Below, piece after piece: positions 45,601 to 57,586 of a stretch of DNA of 64,000 nucleotides. The notes below the pieces were generated by a model. It was not told the origin of the DNA. It saw only the letters and a program-made list of their open reading frames with translations, and ran no database searches. The translations under genes were made by a program, and so were the position numbers. Each line of letters opens with the position of its first letter. Position 1 is the first letter of the stretch. Origin of the DNA: Larix kaempferi (Eukaryota; Streptophyta; Pinopsida; Pinales; Pinaceae); NCBI GenBank assembly GCA_027924585.1, contig BSBM01000965.1, positions 1,798,001 through 1,862,000 on the forward strand, given 5' to 3'.

Positions 45601-48600
45601 ATGATGTTCCCCATGATGGATGCGTGGTCAAGGTCGACCAACTCACCTATTATGATCCCAATTCCCCCGTTGCACCCAAGAATGTTCTCCCCATGGTTGA
45701 ACAACCTGTTTGTGGTGCAACAACTTCGTTTGTTTCCTCCGTGGGACCTGGAGTTTACTCAAATATGTCGATGACCTCAACATTCCAATCCATTCCACCC
45801 CCATCACAAGCGACCGAAGTATCTGACCTATGTACCCTTTCCCACAATACAAAAACACCCAACAATCAACCGTCCTTGTTACCGAAACCACCATTGGTAC
45901 CTAGTCACATTGGTGTTACACCCATCTACACAATCCCGTTTCTATTCCCTCCCTCGGGAGTAGTAAGCACCTCGGTTATGGCTACTCTCAGCCTCCCCAG
46001 GTTAACCTTAGGATTACCCGTGTGGTATATTTCACCTCCCATCCCCCTACCGACACCAAATGTCGTCCTACAATCGGTGCAACCCATTTCCACTACTAGT
46101 CAACCACCTCCCGGTGTCACTACCCCTTCGTCATCTACGAATCCACCCCCTCTTACCAAGCACATTGGGGGCAGAGGCCCACAACCATACACTGCTATAC
46201 CCCCGCCCAAAATAGTTAAAAACCCCCCCGTGTTTAGTGCTCCTCCCAAATGCTCATTGTGTGATGAGTTTGGCCATCTGACTCATCAATGTCCACAATT
46301 ATCTGCATTACAGGAACACATGCAAATGCTTGACGACGACCCCAACATCCTGGTTTTCGAACTCGATCCAACCCCTAAGCCTCGTGATAAATCACTGCGT
46401 ACCGACCACCCTTGTGCCATATGCGGTATTTATGGCCATTACTCACACCAATGTCCTAATCTCCCAAATTACAGAGCATCTCTCTATGAGATGAATAATT
46501 TGGACCTTGAGATAGCACCCCCCACAATTGAGGAGATCCACCCCCCAGTATCACCCTCATCCAGAGAGATTAACACCATCTATATGATCTCTTCGACTAC
46601 CACTCCCTCGTAAACTGATTTGACAACTCAAAGTTTCCACAATGACGAAGAGATTCTAGAGGCTCTCACTGCCCCAGATTATCCCTGGGAAGACATGCAC
46701 CATCATTCCTATTTCCTCCCAGAAGAGTCCTCCTCCACCACAGCCACCCAATTTGCGGTTGAGTCCAAAGATTTCCTTCCCACCAAAGTCGACTCGTTTA
46801 AGGATCCAATTCCCGCTCCTGATGCCTTTGAGGAGGGTAACATGGCCAACATCTCACCCGTCATCCACATCGATATCTCTGACCCACCTGGTGCTCTTGA
46901 AATCATTACATTAGGAGCCTCCTGCAATGAGTATGAGATTGGAGAGTACAAAAAACTTTTCCAAGAGTTCCGTAATGTATTTTCCTGGTCCTATACTGAA
47001 ATGCCTGGTCTCAACCCCGCTATTATAGAACACCAGATTGACACATGGCCAGATGTACCCCCCGTTCGCCAGAAACAGTTCCCCATTCATCCCTCAAAGC
47101 TCCCGCTGTTAAAAGCATAGATTGAGAAACTTCGCAAAGTAGGATTCATTTATCCTATTGCATATACCACTTGGGTTTTGAACCCTATCCTTGTTAACAA
47201 GAAACAAGGCACCATTAGAGTATGTATTGACTTCCGTGATTTAAACCAAGCCTATCCCAAAGACAACTTCCCCATGCCATTTATTGACCAACTCATCGAT
47301 GCGTGTGCGGGGCATGAAGTCCTATCTTTCATGGACAATTTTTCAGGATACAACCAGATTCAGATCCGTAAGGAGGATCAGTACAAGACTGCCTTTACCA
47401 CCCCATGGGGCACCTTTTCCTATCGAGTCATGCCTTTCGGCCTCAAAAATGTTGGTGCCACTTTCCAGCAGGCCATGACCTATTGTTTTCACAACTTGGT
47501 CCATATCGTGCTAGTCTATCTTGACAATCTTACAGCTCGTTCCCGAAAACGATTAGACCACATTAACGACCTTCGACAAGTCTTTCTGCATTATCGCAAA
47601 TATCAAATCCACTTGAACCCACACAAGTGTGTCTTTTGTGTTCCGGCAGGCCGGTTGTTGGGTTTCATTCTTTCCCAGAAAGCAATTGTTGTGGATCCCC
47701 TAAAATTCCAAGCCACCATAGACCTTCCCTCTCTTCACACACTCTGACAGCTCCAGAGTCTGCAGGGGAAATCCAATTTCCTCCGTCTCTTCGTTCCTGA
47801 TTATGCCACCACCGTTCATGGTTTCTTACGCCTGCTTCATACTCACATACCCTTTGTTTGGGATGAGAAAGCAGAAGCTGCATTTGAAGCCCTTAAGAAA
47901 GCTCTCACACAAGCGCCTTTGATCGCCCCTCTAGATTTCTCTCAGGACTTTATCCTTTACGTCTCGGCATCTGATTATGCCGTGTCCGGAGTTCTTGTTC
48001 AAGAAGATGTCGCTTGCTAGCAGCATGTCATTTATTACGTCAGCCATACCTTGTCTGGACCACCCCTATGTTACCCATATGAGGAGAGACTAGCCCTTGC
48101 TGTGGTCTTTTCCGTCCAAAAATTGTGACATTACATTTTACTCAGTCATACCACAGTTGTTGCCGACTCCAACCCCATGGTCTATATCTTGAACCGACAC
48201 CTCCTGCAAGGTCATGTTGCTAAATGGGTAATTATCCTCCAAGAATATGACCTCACTTTTAGAACCCCTAAGAGCACTAAAGCCCTCGCGCTTTCCCAAC
48301 TCATCACCGATCTCCCCTCCCTTCTGCCGTCCCCACAAATCTCCGATAAGTTACCCGACAATCACTTGTTCATCATCTCATCTGAGGACCCATGGTACGG
48401 TGATATTTTGTTATACCTTCACACCCAAAAGTTTTGACCCAACATAAATCATGATGGACACTGTCGTATCCGTCACCATGCCTCTCGATATCTCCTCTTG
48501 GGCGATGTCCTTTACTGGCGAGGGGTTGACACGATTCTCCCTCATTGTCTTACTCATGAGGAAGCCGAACAAGTACTCAATGACTTTCATAGCGGTGCTT

Positions 48601-49616
48601 GCAGCGGACATTTCTCTGGAATGACCACCGCCCAAAAGGTCATCCATGCAGGATACTTCTGGCCCACACTCTTTACCGACTGCATTATAGCGGTCAAACA
48701 TTGCCATAATTGCCAACTTTTTTCCCCTAAGGCTCGGACACCACCTACTCCGTTACACCCAGTCGTCACCATTGGTCCCTTTTGGAAATGGGCCATCGAC
48801 TTCATGGAATGTAAAACTTCATCCACCAACGGCCATAAGTACATCATTGTCGCCATCGACTGCTTCACCAAATGGGCTGAAGCCATGCCCACCTTCAATT
48901 GTAAAGCTGACACCGCTGCTCGTTTCTTTTTTAACCATGTTATCACTTGATTCAGGGTCCCCGAACAGTTGGTATTAGACCATGGTTCACACTTTGAAGA
49001 TTCCATTTGGCGCGAGTTATCCACCCTACTGAAGTTCGAACATCAATATTCCTCTGCTTACTACCCTCAAGGGAACGACCAAGTAGAGGCCATTAACAAA
49101 ATTTTAAAAACCATCCTCCAACGCACAGTTGACTAGCATAAGTCCAATTGGCACCACATGTTGTTCCCTACATTATGGGCTTACCGTACATCCACCAAAA
49201 CCGCCACCGATTTTACCCCATTTCATTTAGTTCACGGTGTAGAGTTTGTCCTCCCCATCGAGTGTCAGATACCTGCCTTACACATCGTCATCGAGCTTCT
49301 CCCAGATACCTCCCCACTCGAGCAACATCTGCTATCACTAGAACAAGCTGATGAAGACCGTCGTGCCACTCTACAGACCATTGAAGCCGCCAAGAACCGC
49401 TCCAAAGCTGGTTACGACAAACATGTCCACCCTCAAACTTTCCGTGAAGGGGACCTCATCCTCGCCTATGACCAAGCCCATGACAAGACTGGTAAAGGAA
49501 AGTTTGAATCCATGTGGCAAGGTCCTTATGTCATGCAGACCTGCCTCAGCAATGGGGCATACATTTTAACTGACTCAGAAGGTCACCCTTTGCCCAACCC
49601 CCGTAATGGGTTGTAA
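45594..49616 (+). pseudogene. Gypsy-B pol: linker with zinc knuckles, RT, RNase H, integrase
   Basis: One frame with seven stops and no shift. After a linker containing TLSLPRLTLGLPVW come two knuckles, CSLCDEFGHLTHQC and CAICGIYGHYSHQC (near 46256 and 46415), unusual between protease and RT. RT shows KQGTIRVCIDFRDLN, FMDNFSGYNQ and a catalytic box YLDN instead of YxDD. The following RNase H lacks the first Asp (YVSASD for TDAS) and the Glu. The integrase has an HHCC zinc domain, IDFMECK, LDHGSHF and QVEAINK with D(35)E spacing. Stops are TAG for Gln or TGA for Arg at 47118, 47745, 48018, 48126, 48436, 48948 and 49134. Confidence 0.93.
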
Positions 49617-49741
49617 CTTAAATGCTTTTATCCCTAAATAAACTCGCGGCCCCATTAGGTCCGTATTGTACAGTTTGATCTCTTTTTGTTTTTCACCTTT
49701 TCTACCGCAATCTTACATTCATCATTTTTGCATGATCACAG

Positions 49742-50170
49742 ATGGACCATCTTCCACCTCATTCCATTGGCTTCGCTAATGGAGCAAGCCGCTAGTCTCC
49801 AAACCTGGCTTCTACAGCATGGGTCTTATATTCCCCTTCACATGAATTGATTCATCTTGACGGAATATGTATAGGCACTGCTACCAATAACCAGGCGGAT
49901 TATGATGCTGTGACCGGCCTCTTGACTGCTTCCCTCCAAATGGGCATATGTCACCTTCATGTGTTCCTTGACTCCTAGCTACTTGTCTCCCAGCTCAACA
50001 ACTGCTACCAGGTGCGTGATCCCTACCTCTTTAGAAAATTCCTGCGCACAAAACAACTCAGTCGACAATTTGAATCCATAACATTCACCCATGTCCCAAG
50101 AGCTTAGAATAGTGTCGCAGATCAAATGGCTAACAACATCCTAGATTGGCACATCAATCACACCATGTAA
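49742..50170 (+). pseudogene. Separate archaeal-type RNase H ORF downstream of gypsy-B integrase
   Basis: A 143-codon frame from the ATG at 49742 to the TAA at 50168-50170, with three TAG codons inside, encodes an RNase H: IGFANGASR, WVLYSPSHELIH, ATNNQADYDAVTGLL, LHVFLDS, FTHVPRA and NSVADQMANNIL. The pattern is that of the archaeal-type second RNase H known in Tat-lineage elements. The first catalytic Asp is Asn here and the Glu is Asp; the Asp of FLDS and of VADQ are intact. It starts 125 bp after the integrase stop in a different frame. This fold normally sits inside pol next to RT, so its position after integrase is notable. Confidence 0.8.
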
Positions 50171-50219
50171 AACCTCCATCAAGCATCATCACCCCATATC
50201 ATCTCATCAAAATAATATA

Positions 50220-50520
50220 AAAATCCAAAAAGATTGCAAGGGGCATCCACGTGCCTATCATCACATAAACATTTGCATCCATGTGCAAAAAGATACAAAC
50301 ACGTTACTATACAGGGGCATCCACGTGCCTAATCCTACATACATAATGTTGCATCCATGTGCAATACATAACATAAAATACACAAGGGGCATCCATGTGC
50401 CCATCATCCTACACTACTTGCATCCACGTGCAGTACAAATATATAACAAACCATAAGCACATCCACGTGCGTACACTAAATCATCATCGCAAAAAGGTGC
50501 ATCCATGTGCATATATATAT
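50220..50520 (+). repeat. Repeats of GCATCCACGTGC and GCATCCATGTGC
   Basis: A short motif occurs at least eight times at spacings of 25-60 bp after the RNase H ORF, often preceded by GGG. The two forms differ by C or T at the CpG. No coding. Confidence 0.8.
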
Positions 50521-50660
50521 ATATCAAAAAATAAACGTCAATGTTCTACACATATCCTGAGTACCCCTGTACTCAGTTATACAAAAAATATCTATACATC
50601 AATACGCCTCATACAATACATGCCATCGCTACAAAATCGGGGGGGAGTCCCCTACACTCC

Positions 50661-52075
50661 CTACTGAGAGTCATACCCTTCGTCATTGCCTATATCAGCT
50701 GCCTCCGAGTACTCACCCCGCTCCTCCTCTGACAACTTCTCATCCCCTACAAGGTCCTGTGCCTGACCCCTATCCGCCAAAATGGCCACCTAGATCACGA
50801 TCGAACGAAACTCCCGTGGTGCCCTCAGACAGTCCTGAATCACCTCCGGATCCACGTCCTGCCACCCATCATTAGTCACTCCAACCATCAAACGATCGAG
50901 AAGCATCCATATGGACTCCATCATCCCCTCACCGTCCCGTCGGCCTGGAAGGGCTAGTACCGCCACATGCCCCCTGCGAGCTACATGTCCTGGTGGTGGT
51001 CTCGGGCCAACATCTACAGATCATACATCAGTCAGTAACAACATATCAACATCTCAAACCTATCATACACAAAACCTGACATCAACAACAATTAAGCAAA
51101 TCAATACATACCATTTGGTCCCCACACCTGCCCTGGCGGTCGTGGTGCCTCCGGATCCCCAGTGTAGTCCATATCTCTATATGGATAATCATCCAGTGTC
51201 AGCGGCATCTGTAACCACTGAAGGTAGAGCTCCTAGGTTAAGTATCTCCCAACCTCACCGCCGCCCCATTGGTGCATCATCTCTCCCCACCGCACCATGC
51301 GCGGCTCTCTCAGCCCTCCCGCCCTGACCAGCACCCACGACCACAGTGTAGGTACCCGCTCCATGAAGAAGGCACACAGAAAGGATCCATAAGAGAATCC
51401 CTTACCAGATTCCTTCACCAATGTCAGCTGCCGCTGAACACAAGTGAGGAACATCTGGCCCCAGGCATAATATACACCATCCAGCACCTGCTCCAGCAGT
51501 TGCATCTGACCCCTTGACACCTTCTCAGGTGACTGGGACCCCAAAACTCGAACCACGCACGCCACGATCTCCTGTACTGCTGGCTCTCGTAGGTCCACCA
51601 CCCAGAGTGCATTCCTCTGCACCCTAGCCTCCAGAACGCAATACTGCTCCAACATATCCTCCATATCCACATCTGCGGATACTCATGGCTGTGTATCAGC
51701 CACCCTACCCAGACAGGGCAACCCCATCAAGAAGTATACATCTGCGACGGTGAGATCCAGCCTCTCTCCCTGCACCCTGAATACATGAATGTTCGACTCC
51801 CAAAAGCTCACTAATCGGTTTAGCAGCAGCGTTGCTGAACACATCATAGGCACCTGTGCAAACTTCAGCAGCCTGCACAACCCCAACATAGATTGCACAT
51901 GCCGATCCCTCCGGATGACATACACTATGTCATCTGGGACATCCCGCTCTCGCTAAGGCACCAACGTCATCATGTCAATCACAGAGGAAAACTCATCAGA
52001 CTCATGTCAAAGAAATAACCCTTCTTCCCCCCTCAGGGAAACCCTAAAAGCTCGATCCCAATCGTGGCTTTAGGG
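50661..52075 (-). pseudogene. Antisense spliced plant-mobile-domain (PMD) gene in gypsy-B
   Basis: Minus-strand frame readable from about 52075 to 51112, then an intron 51111-51014 (GTATGT...TGTAG), then 51013-50661 ending in TAG. Exon 1 contains LLLNRLVSFWESNIHVFRVQ, ERLDLTVADVYFLMGLP and GKGFSYGSFLCAFFMERVP; the LxDVxxLxGLP signature is that of PMD/aminotransferase-like plant mobile domain proteins. Exon 2 is a hydrophilic tail ending EGYDSQ. Splicing joins the exons in frame (phase 1). The exon frames carry a TGA and a few TAG codons where Arg or Gln is expected. It lies downstream of pol in the opposite orientation, as extra antisense ORFs do in some Tat-type gypsy elements. Start codon not determined. 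Confidence 0.72.
51014..51111 (-). other. Predicted 98-bp intron in the antisense PMD gene
   Basis: Minus-strand donor G|GTATGT at 51111 and acceptor TCTGTAG| at 51014 bracket a T/A-rich segment with stops in the PMD frame. Removing it keeps the frame open for about another 117 codons, apart from one TAG. Confidence 0.65.
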
Positions 52076-53882
52076 CCCCTTGCCACGGTTTCTGACCGCA
52101 GCTGTCAGGGCTACAGTCGTGGTCCGGGAATGCGCCTGTAGGAGCCAAACTCACGGTCATGAACAGTGAGTCCAGCCTCGGAACTCGCGGTACCAGACTG
52201 CATATTCTGACCCAAAACTCCCGGTCCCCGTCCGCGTGATCAGCCCTGGAACCCACAATCCCCGACCGTGGTTCCACCCTACAAACCCGCAGTCCACCCC
52301 ACGTGGACCGTACAAGAAATCCCCTGGGACCACTACCCCCCCCCCCCCAACCCAATGAAAAATGCAAGTATGATATTATCGGAATACCTGTAACTCTCGG
52401 ATCTTAAAATGGCCAGTCGAATCGTCCAGAACCAACTCAGCTCTGGTCCACTCTGATCACTGGTCAAAGTCAACAAGTCCAAATGACACTTGTCATATTG
52501 GACCCACTTACTATTTATAGTTCGTTTACTTTTCTTGTTTTGGCCATTCTAAACCCATATGGAGTCCATTTTTCGAATCGTTTCCACCACTGGAATCAGC
52601 ACGATGAGACCGTCATTACGGTCAACTTGTTTTCTTATTTTTTCCCCATCATTTTTTGAGCATTTTTTCTAGACACCACTAGTCTCCTCGATTTGTGTGC
52701 CACTTCGGCTTCTCTCCATTTTTGATATACTTTATATCATCGGATTCATTTTTTCGAGCTCGTGATGATGCTTGAGATCGTTTCTCTCTCTCACCCCCAA
52801 ATTTTGTCAGGTATTTTTTCTAAAATGCCCCCCGTCGCCTCAGTTTGCATGCCACATCGGTCGTTCTCCATTTTTGACACTTTTTAGATCGCCGGATTCA
52901 TTTTTCCAAGATCATGATGATGCTCAAGATCATTTCTCACTCTCACCAAGTATAGTTTCAACATTATATCCCGACACCTTGCTACCTCGGTTTGCACACC
53001 ACATCGGCCGCCATGGGATTGTTCCACATTTTTACATGAGCCATTCACTCCTTTCATACTGCAATTATTTTGTTATTTTGCAACCATTCATTATCGCGCA
53101 AGGTGGCCCACCAGTGTTCCCCCCTGTTAGCACTTATATTTTATTCCGGTTGTAAGAAAATAAGACCTAAGGTAACCTATTTCAAACCAAGCTTTAGGTA
53201 GAAGAACTAGCCATTTTCTCCACCAGAGAGGGCTCTCTCTTTGATATATATGTGAAGGCTAAAATATACAAAGGTTCTTTTAGAATTTCTCAAAAAATAT
53301 TTTCTGGTCGAAAAGGTAAACAAGAAACATTGGGCATGGAGTCGAAGCTTTCAAAATGTATAATAAACCAGTGAGAGATTTTCACCATACAAATTTACAC
53401 AGAGGCAAGATAGTAATCATATTACAGTCAAATCGATTTTTCAGGTGGCGTAGAAAGAAGTAAAGACATTCCATCAACAACAGGCATCTATCCAGGATGA
53501 ATCTATTGTCAACTTTGGAGAATATAATGGATATTTAAATGCAAATAAAATGAGGAATAACTAGTATGAATCTCAAGTTATTTCAAGTGCTCATTTAAAT
53601 ATGGAAGAAAAACACTATGGGAGATATAACAGATAAAGTAAACGTACACATATAAAGATAAGGAGAATAACAGACTGTAAGACTGATTAACTCATGAATC
53701 TCTGATATCAAAAGATAGGTACCATCACTGTACTGCTTTTATTTCTCAAAAATAAACTTCAAAACATACTTGTTTCTCAAAAAATTTCCGACCCTTTCAA
53801 CAATGACCTCCATTGTTTTTATACAAAATTTTTTAGAAGAAGCTCTACATAACTGCTTCTTCTAATTAATAATTAAAAAATT
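52076..53882. other. Non-coding region between the PMD gene and the long minus-strand ORF
   Basis: It contains a C run at 52333-52346 and about three degenerate units of 150-165 bp at 52670-53010, each with TTTGCAxxCCACATCGG-like and ATCGGATTCATTTTT sequence. An abrupt composition change with TGTTAGCACTTATA at 53127 may be an element boundary. No gene is recognised. Confidence 0.45.
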
Positions 53883-56800
53883 TTAACTAAAAGATAACTG
53901 TCTTCGAGCAACCCATAACCGTCTTTCAAATAATATTACAAATTTAAAATAAAAATGTCTTTTTGCCACTTGGAAAAACTTTTTGGATATCACCCCTTCG
54001 CCACATGGCAAGAGTTTCAAGTGCATCTTGGTATGAACAGAATATCTGGTCTTTCCGTACTTCTCCACATAATTCCACTGGTCAACCGTGGGTAAGTCAT
54101 AATTGGTCATTTCCTTCACCAAGACTCGCATCTCAATATGACCTGCATAAGAAATAGGAAGAAGGTTTGCGCAAGTTGAAATTAGCATATCTAAAATTTC
54201 AAATTCCCCTGACATTTTCTCCATTAGAATTTTTCCTGTGAGCATATGATCTAGCTGCTGGAAATTTCGGTGATCCATCCTGATATCAAACAGTAATCTT
54301 TTATATTCATTTGGAGGAATTAATTCACTCTTTTCGTCCCAGAAAGCTGGGAATCCCTTATTCCCTAACTTTTCAAATTGCTTTTTGAACTGGATTACTT
54401 CTTTCCTTATTTCTCCTGCTTTAGCCTCGACATTTTCGACATGTGAGTATTTTCCCAAGATCCTTCTGGCCCAAGTGATGACAGAAATTCTGTTCGTTAT
54501 ACTCATGGCTGTCAGGTCTGCCTCAGATAGACTGTTTAAAAATGTTATTGCTCTCTGGGCTACTTCTTTCGGCTTTCTATTCAGGCTCTCCCTGACTGCT
54601 CGGCAACTTTCGAAGGCATCTTTGGCTACCTTTTATTTAACTCTTATATAATCCAGATATGGCCTAAGTTTTTCAACCTCTTTAATGATCTGGTCCCACA
54701 CCATATGTTTACACCCCTGCATAGCAGCTTGCCCTGTTACATGAGTTGCTAGTCCTTTATTATTATTGCTCAATTCCTGATTTTTTGCCTGCAAAGTTTT
54801 TATTTCTTTCTCTTTTACTTCATTTTCTTCTTTCAATTTCTGTACTTCTGTCTTTAACAATTTGATTTCATTATCTTTTAAACTTATTTGTGACATTGCC
54901 TGTAAAATTCCATCTACACCGGTTTTATCCTCTTCTGAGCCTGTCGGTACTTGCTGCTGACTATTCTCTGCTAATTGTTTTCTTGCTGTTGCTAACTGTT
55001 CTTCTAAAATGAACCTTTCTTTTTCCCAACAATCCTTTTCGTCAGAAAGCTTTAACATTTTAGCAGTGACATCATTGACTTCGTTAGATAGTTCTTCTTT
55101 CTCTTTTTCTAATACTGTCAATTCTGCACCTTGAATGAGTACAGTGTCTGGGATTTTTAATTTTCGTCTCAATGTTAAGATCACATCTTCCTTCTCCTTG
55201 AGCAGTTTAGTGGCTGCATCTCCATCTTTATTAGTCAAATCTATTTGCAATTTCTTAATTTGCTGTTGTCGAGACTTATTCTCCGCCTTTTCCTGTCTCA
55301 ACTGATTATTTAATTTGTCTACTGAATTCTTCAGTTTGTCTGCTCTCAATGTGGCCCCCAAATAGTCTGAGTATATGACCTCTCCAGCTTGTCTATGTAA
55401 AAAAATTTTATCAGGGGCATTTACTTTTGACAAGTCTATCTTCATCTCTGAGATCTTGTTTTTTGTCACAACTGAAAATTTCAAAGAATTTTCTTTGATG
55501 TTCCTGCTGGTAAATAAGCTCACTTCATTATTTGATATATTCCTGACCTTCAGAAACAATTGACTTGTTTGCTTCGCGGATTCCTGTTTATTTTTACTAT
55601 GTTCATCAAATACGTCCATGATATTCCTGGGTCTATTTACATCACCCCCTACAGGGGTTTCTTCAATGTTGTATTCCTTCACTGTAACCTCTGGTATTTC
55701 ATCTTCTGTCGCTTTTGCTTCTTCTAAAATTGTTTCCAATTCTTGTGACTCATCGGTCTTCAATCTTTTTCCTTTTTCTGTCTCTTCATCATCAATGATC
55801 ATAATGTCCTGTATAGGTCTTTTGGACCCCACTAATGCAGTATTTATTTCGCTTTCTGTGTCCGCAGTTGCTTCTTCCAATGACATTTCTTTGTCGGACG
55901 TGTCTGGAATAATTTCTTCTTTGTATTCAAGCCAGTTGGCTGTGTTTGCTATCCCTTCAACAATTTGATGATTCAGAGCCTTGATACGATGCTCAATTCT
56001 TCGTTTGGATATGATATTTAATGGGTCATATTCCATAGCTGCATCTGTCTCAAAATTCATGTCTTTTAACAACTTCTCTATATATACAGCAGCGTTCTTA
56101 TTCTTTATTGTGAACGGACCTAATGTGAAAGGGTATTTAATGTCCGATGCTTGTCTGTGAACTAAAAAATTGTTATCTTCTACAATCAATTTCTGTCTTA
56201 AGAATTCCAAGGCAAAAATCCTCAAAGTGAGGAATGCTGGTAACACATAGGGTTTATGCTTAAATCCATACAATCTGACTAATGTACTATCTTTCGATAA
56301 AAACCAATCCCCTGTAGCATATTCTGTATTCAATTGCATTGATACCTGCATTTCCGGCAGTACTCTAGGCAGATTTTTTCCGAAAATCATCTTAAAGATC
56401 GCTGAGAGCATGTAGTTGATAAAATTGAACATATTATTTTCCAGTGGAGTTGTGAAAATAATTTCTGGGAACTATAATTCTTCCTGACTGGATACCATAA
56501 TCATTCTCATTAAAAAGGCCTGAAACCTGAAATGTCTGTGCATGGAAAAATTGACCATCTGGTCATGAATCCTTTCTGCTATGAATGTTTCAAAATTTAG
56601 TCGGGGAATTTGACTTTTGTCAATTCCCGACTGGACTATACTTATTCTGTACAATAAACTCAATTGAAACTCAGTTATATACAAATCTGTATCTAACCCT
56701 AAAACTACGGCCAACAGTGTCAAGACCAACTGAGTATTTTCATTAAAAAGATTGGTATCTAAAGGGTAAGGGAGTTCCGAAATGCTAGTCTCTGGTCTGA

Positions 56801-57233
56801 GACACGTTGACAAAAACATTTCCCTATCACTCTGAGAAGCATGATGAAAATTTTCAATAATTGAAACCTCAGAAAAAACCTCAGGGTCCAGGGTTTGGGG
56901 CAAATCTACTTCCAGGGCTATAATCAATTCGGCTGGCTTGATTTTGCAAATGGCTCTGGTTTTCTGGCTGTTTAAAACGACTCTTTCTTCCCGGGAATAA
57001 TTTTCGGCACACCAGGAGACGAATTCTGGGAAAACAGGAAATTGGTCTAGGCAAAAAGCTATCAGAGACGACTGGTGAACCCTATGGGAGTCTATACCAT
57101 CTTTTAATAACTCAGACAACTTAATTTTTACATCGGAGACCGGAAACCTAATTAGGGTATCGTAAACATCTTCATCTCTGTCTTCTAGGGCATCTTTTGA
57201 CCTAAAAACGTCTATATCTTGCACAGTCTCCAT
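53883..57233 (-). pseudogene. Long 1,117-codon ORF of unknown function, two premature stops
   Basis: One minus-strand frame from the ATG at 57233 to 53883 is interrupted only by TAG at 56472-56474 and TAA at 54633-54635. The N-terminal ~265 residues form a globular region (FVSWCAENYSREERVVL, NFETFIAERIHDQMVNF). The middle has a second globular part, an acidic region with a basic cluster (GSKRPIQDI, KGKRLKTDE), and a repeated HRQA motif (residues about 359 and 614). Residues about 627-752 and 785-824 are strongly coiled coil. The C-terminal ~200 residues are basic (LPCGEGVISKKFFQVAKRHF). No signal peptide, membrane segment or retroelement enzyme is visible. It may be an ORF1-like or sense extra ORF of a Tat/Ogre-type element. 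I do not recognise it. Confidence 0.6.
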
Positions 57234-57401
57234 TTAAACGCTTCTTTTAAACAAAATTCCGTTTAAAAAGTGTGACAGGTCACCAGACCCTACCTGTAAG
57301 TGCTCGCTTTTCGCCTTCTGTCGCAATCGCCAGCTTCCACCAGTCTTTGGAGCTCTCCAGGATAAAGACACATGCAAAATGTCGTTATGTGGAGCCCTTT
57401 C

Positions 57402-57412
57402 TTTTTATATAA
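57402..57412 (-). promoter_or_regulatory. TATA box upstream of the 1,117-codon ORF
   Basis: The minus strand reads TTATATAAAAA about 170 nt before the ATG at 57233, a suitable position for a core promoter with a leader of roughly 140 nt. Confidence 0.45.
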
Positions 57413-57586
57413 GCCTTTTTAAAATAACCTTCTTGCACCTTTATGAACGCGGATCATATCCAACCGTTGATCTTCGAAGCTTTGTTTTGGACCGTCAGAT
57501 CTCGTCCCGCTTTATTCCACCGGTGGTATCCGCGATCGAAAAGGCGGTTTCTTTTTCCGGTTTGCTCCCCGCGCGGATACACCATC

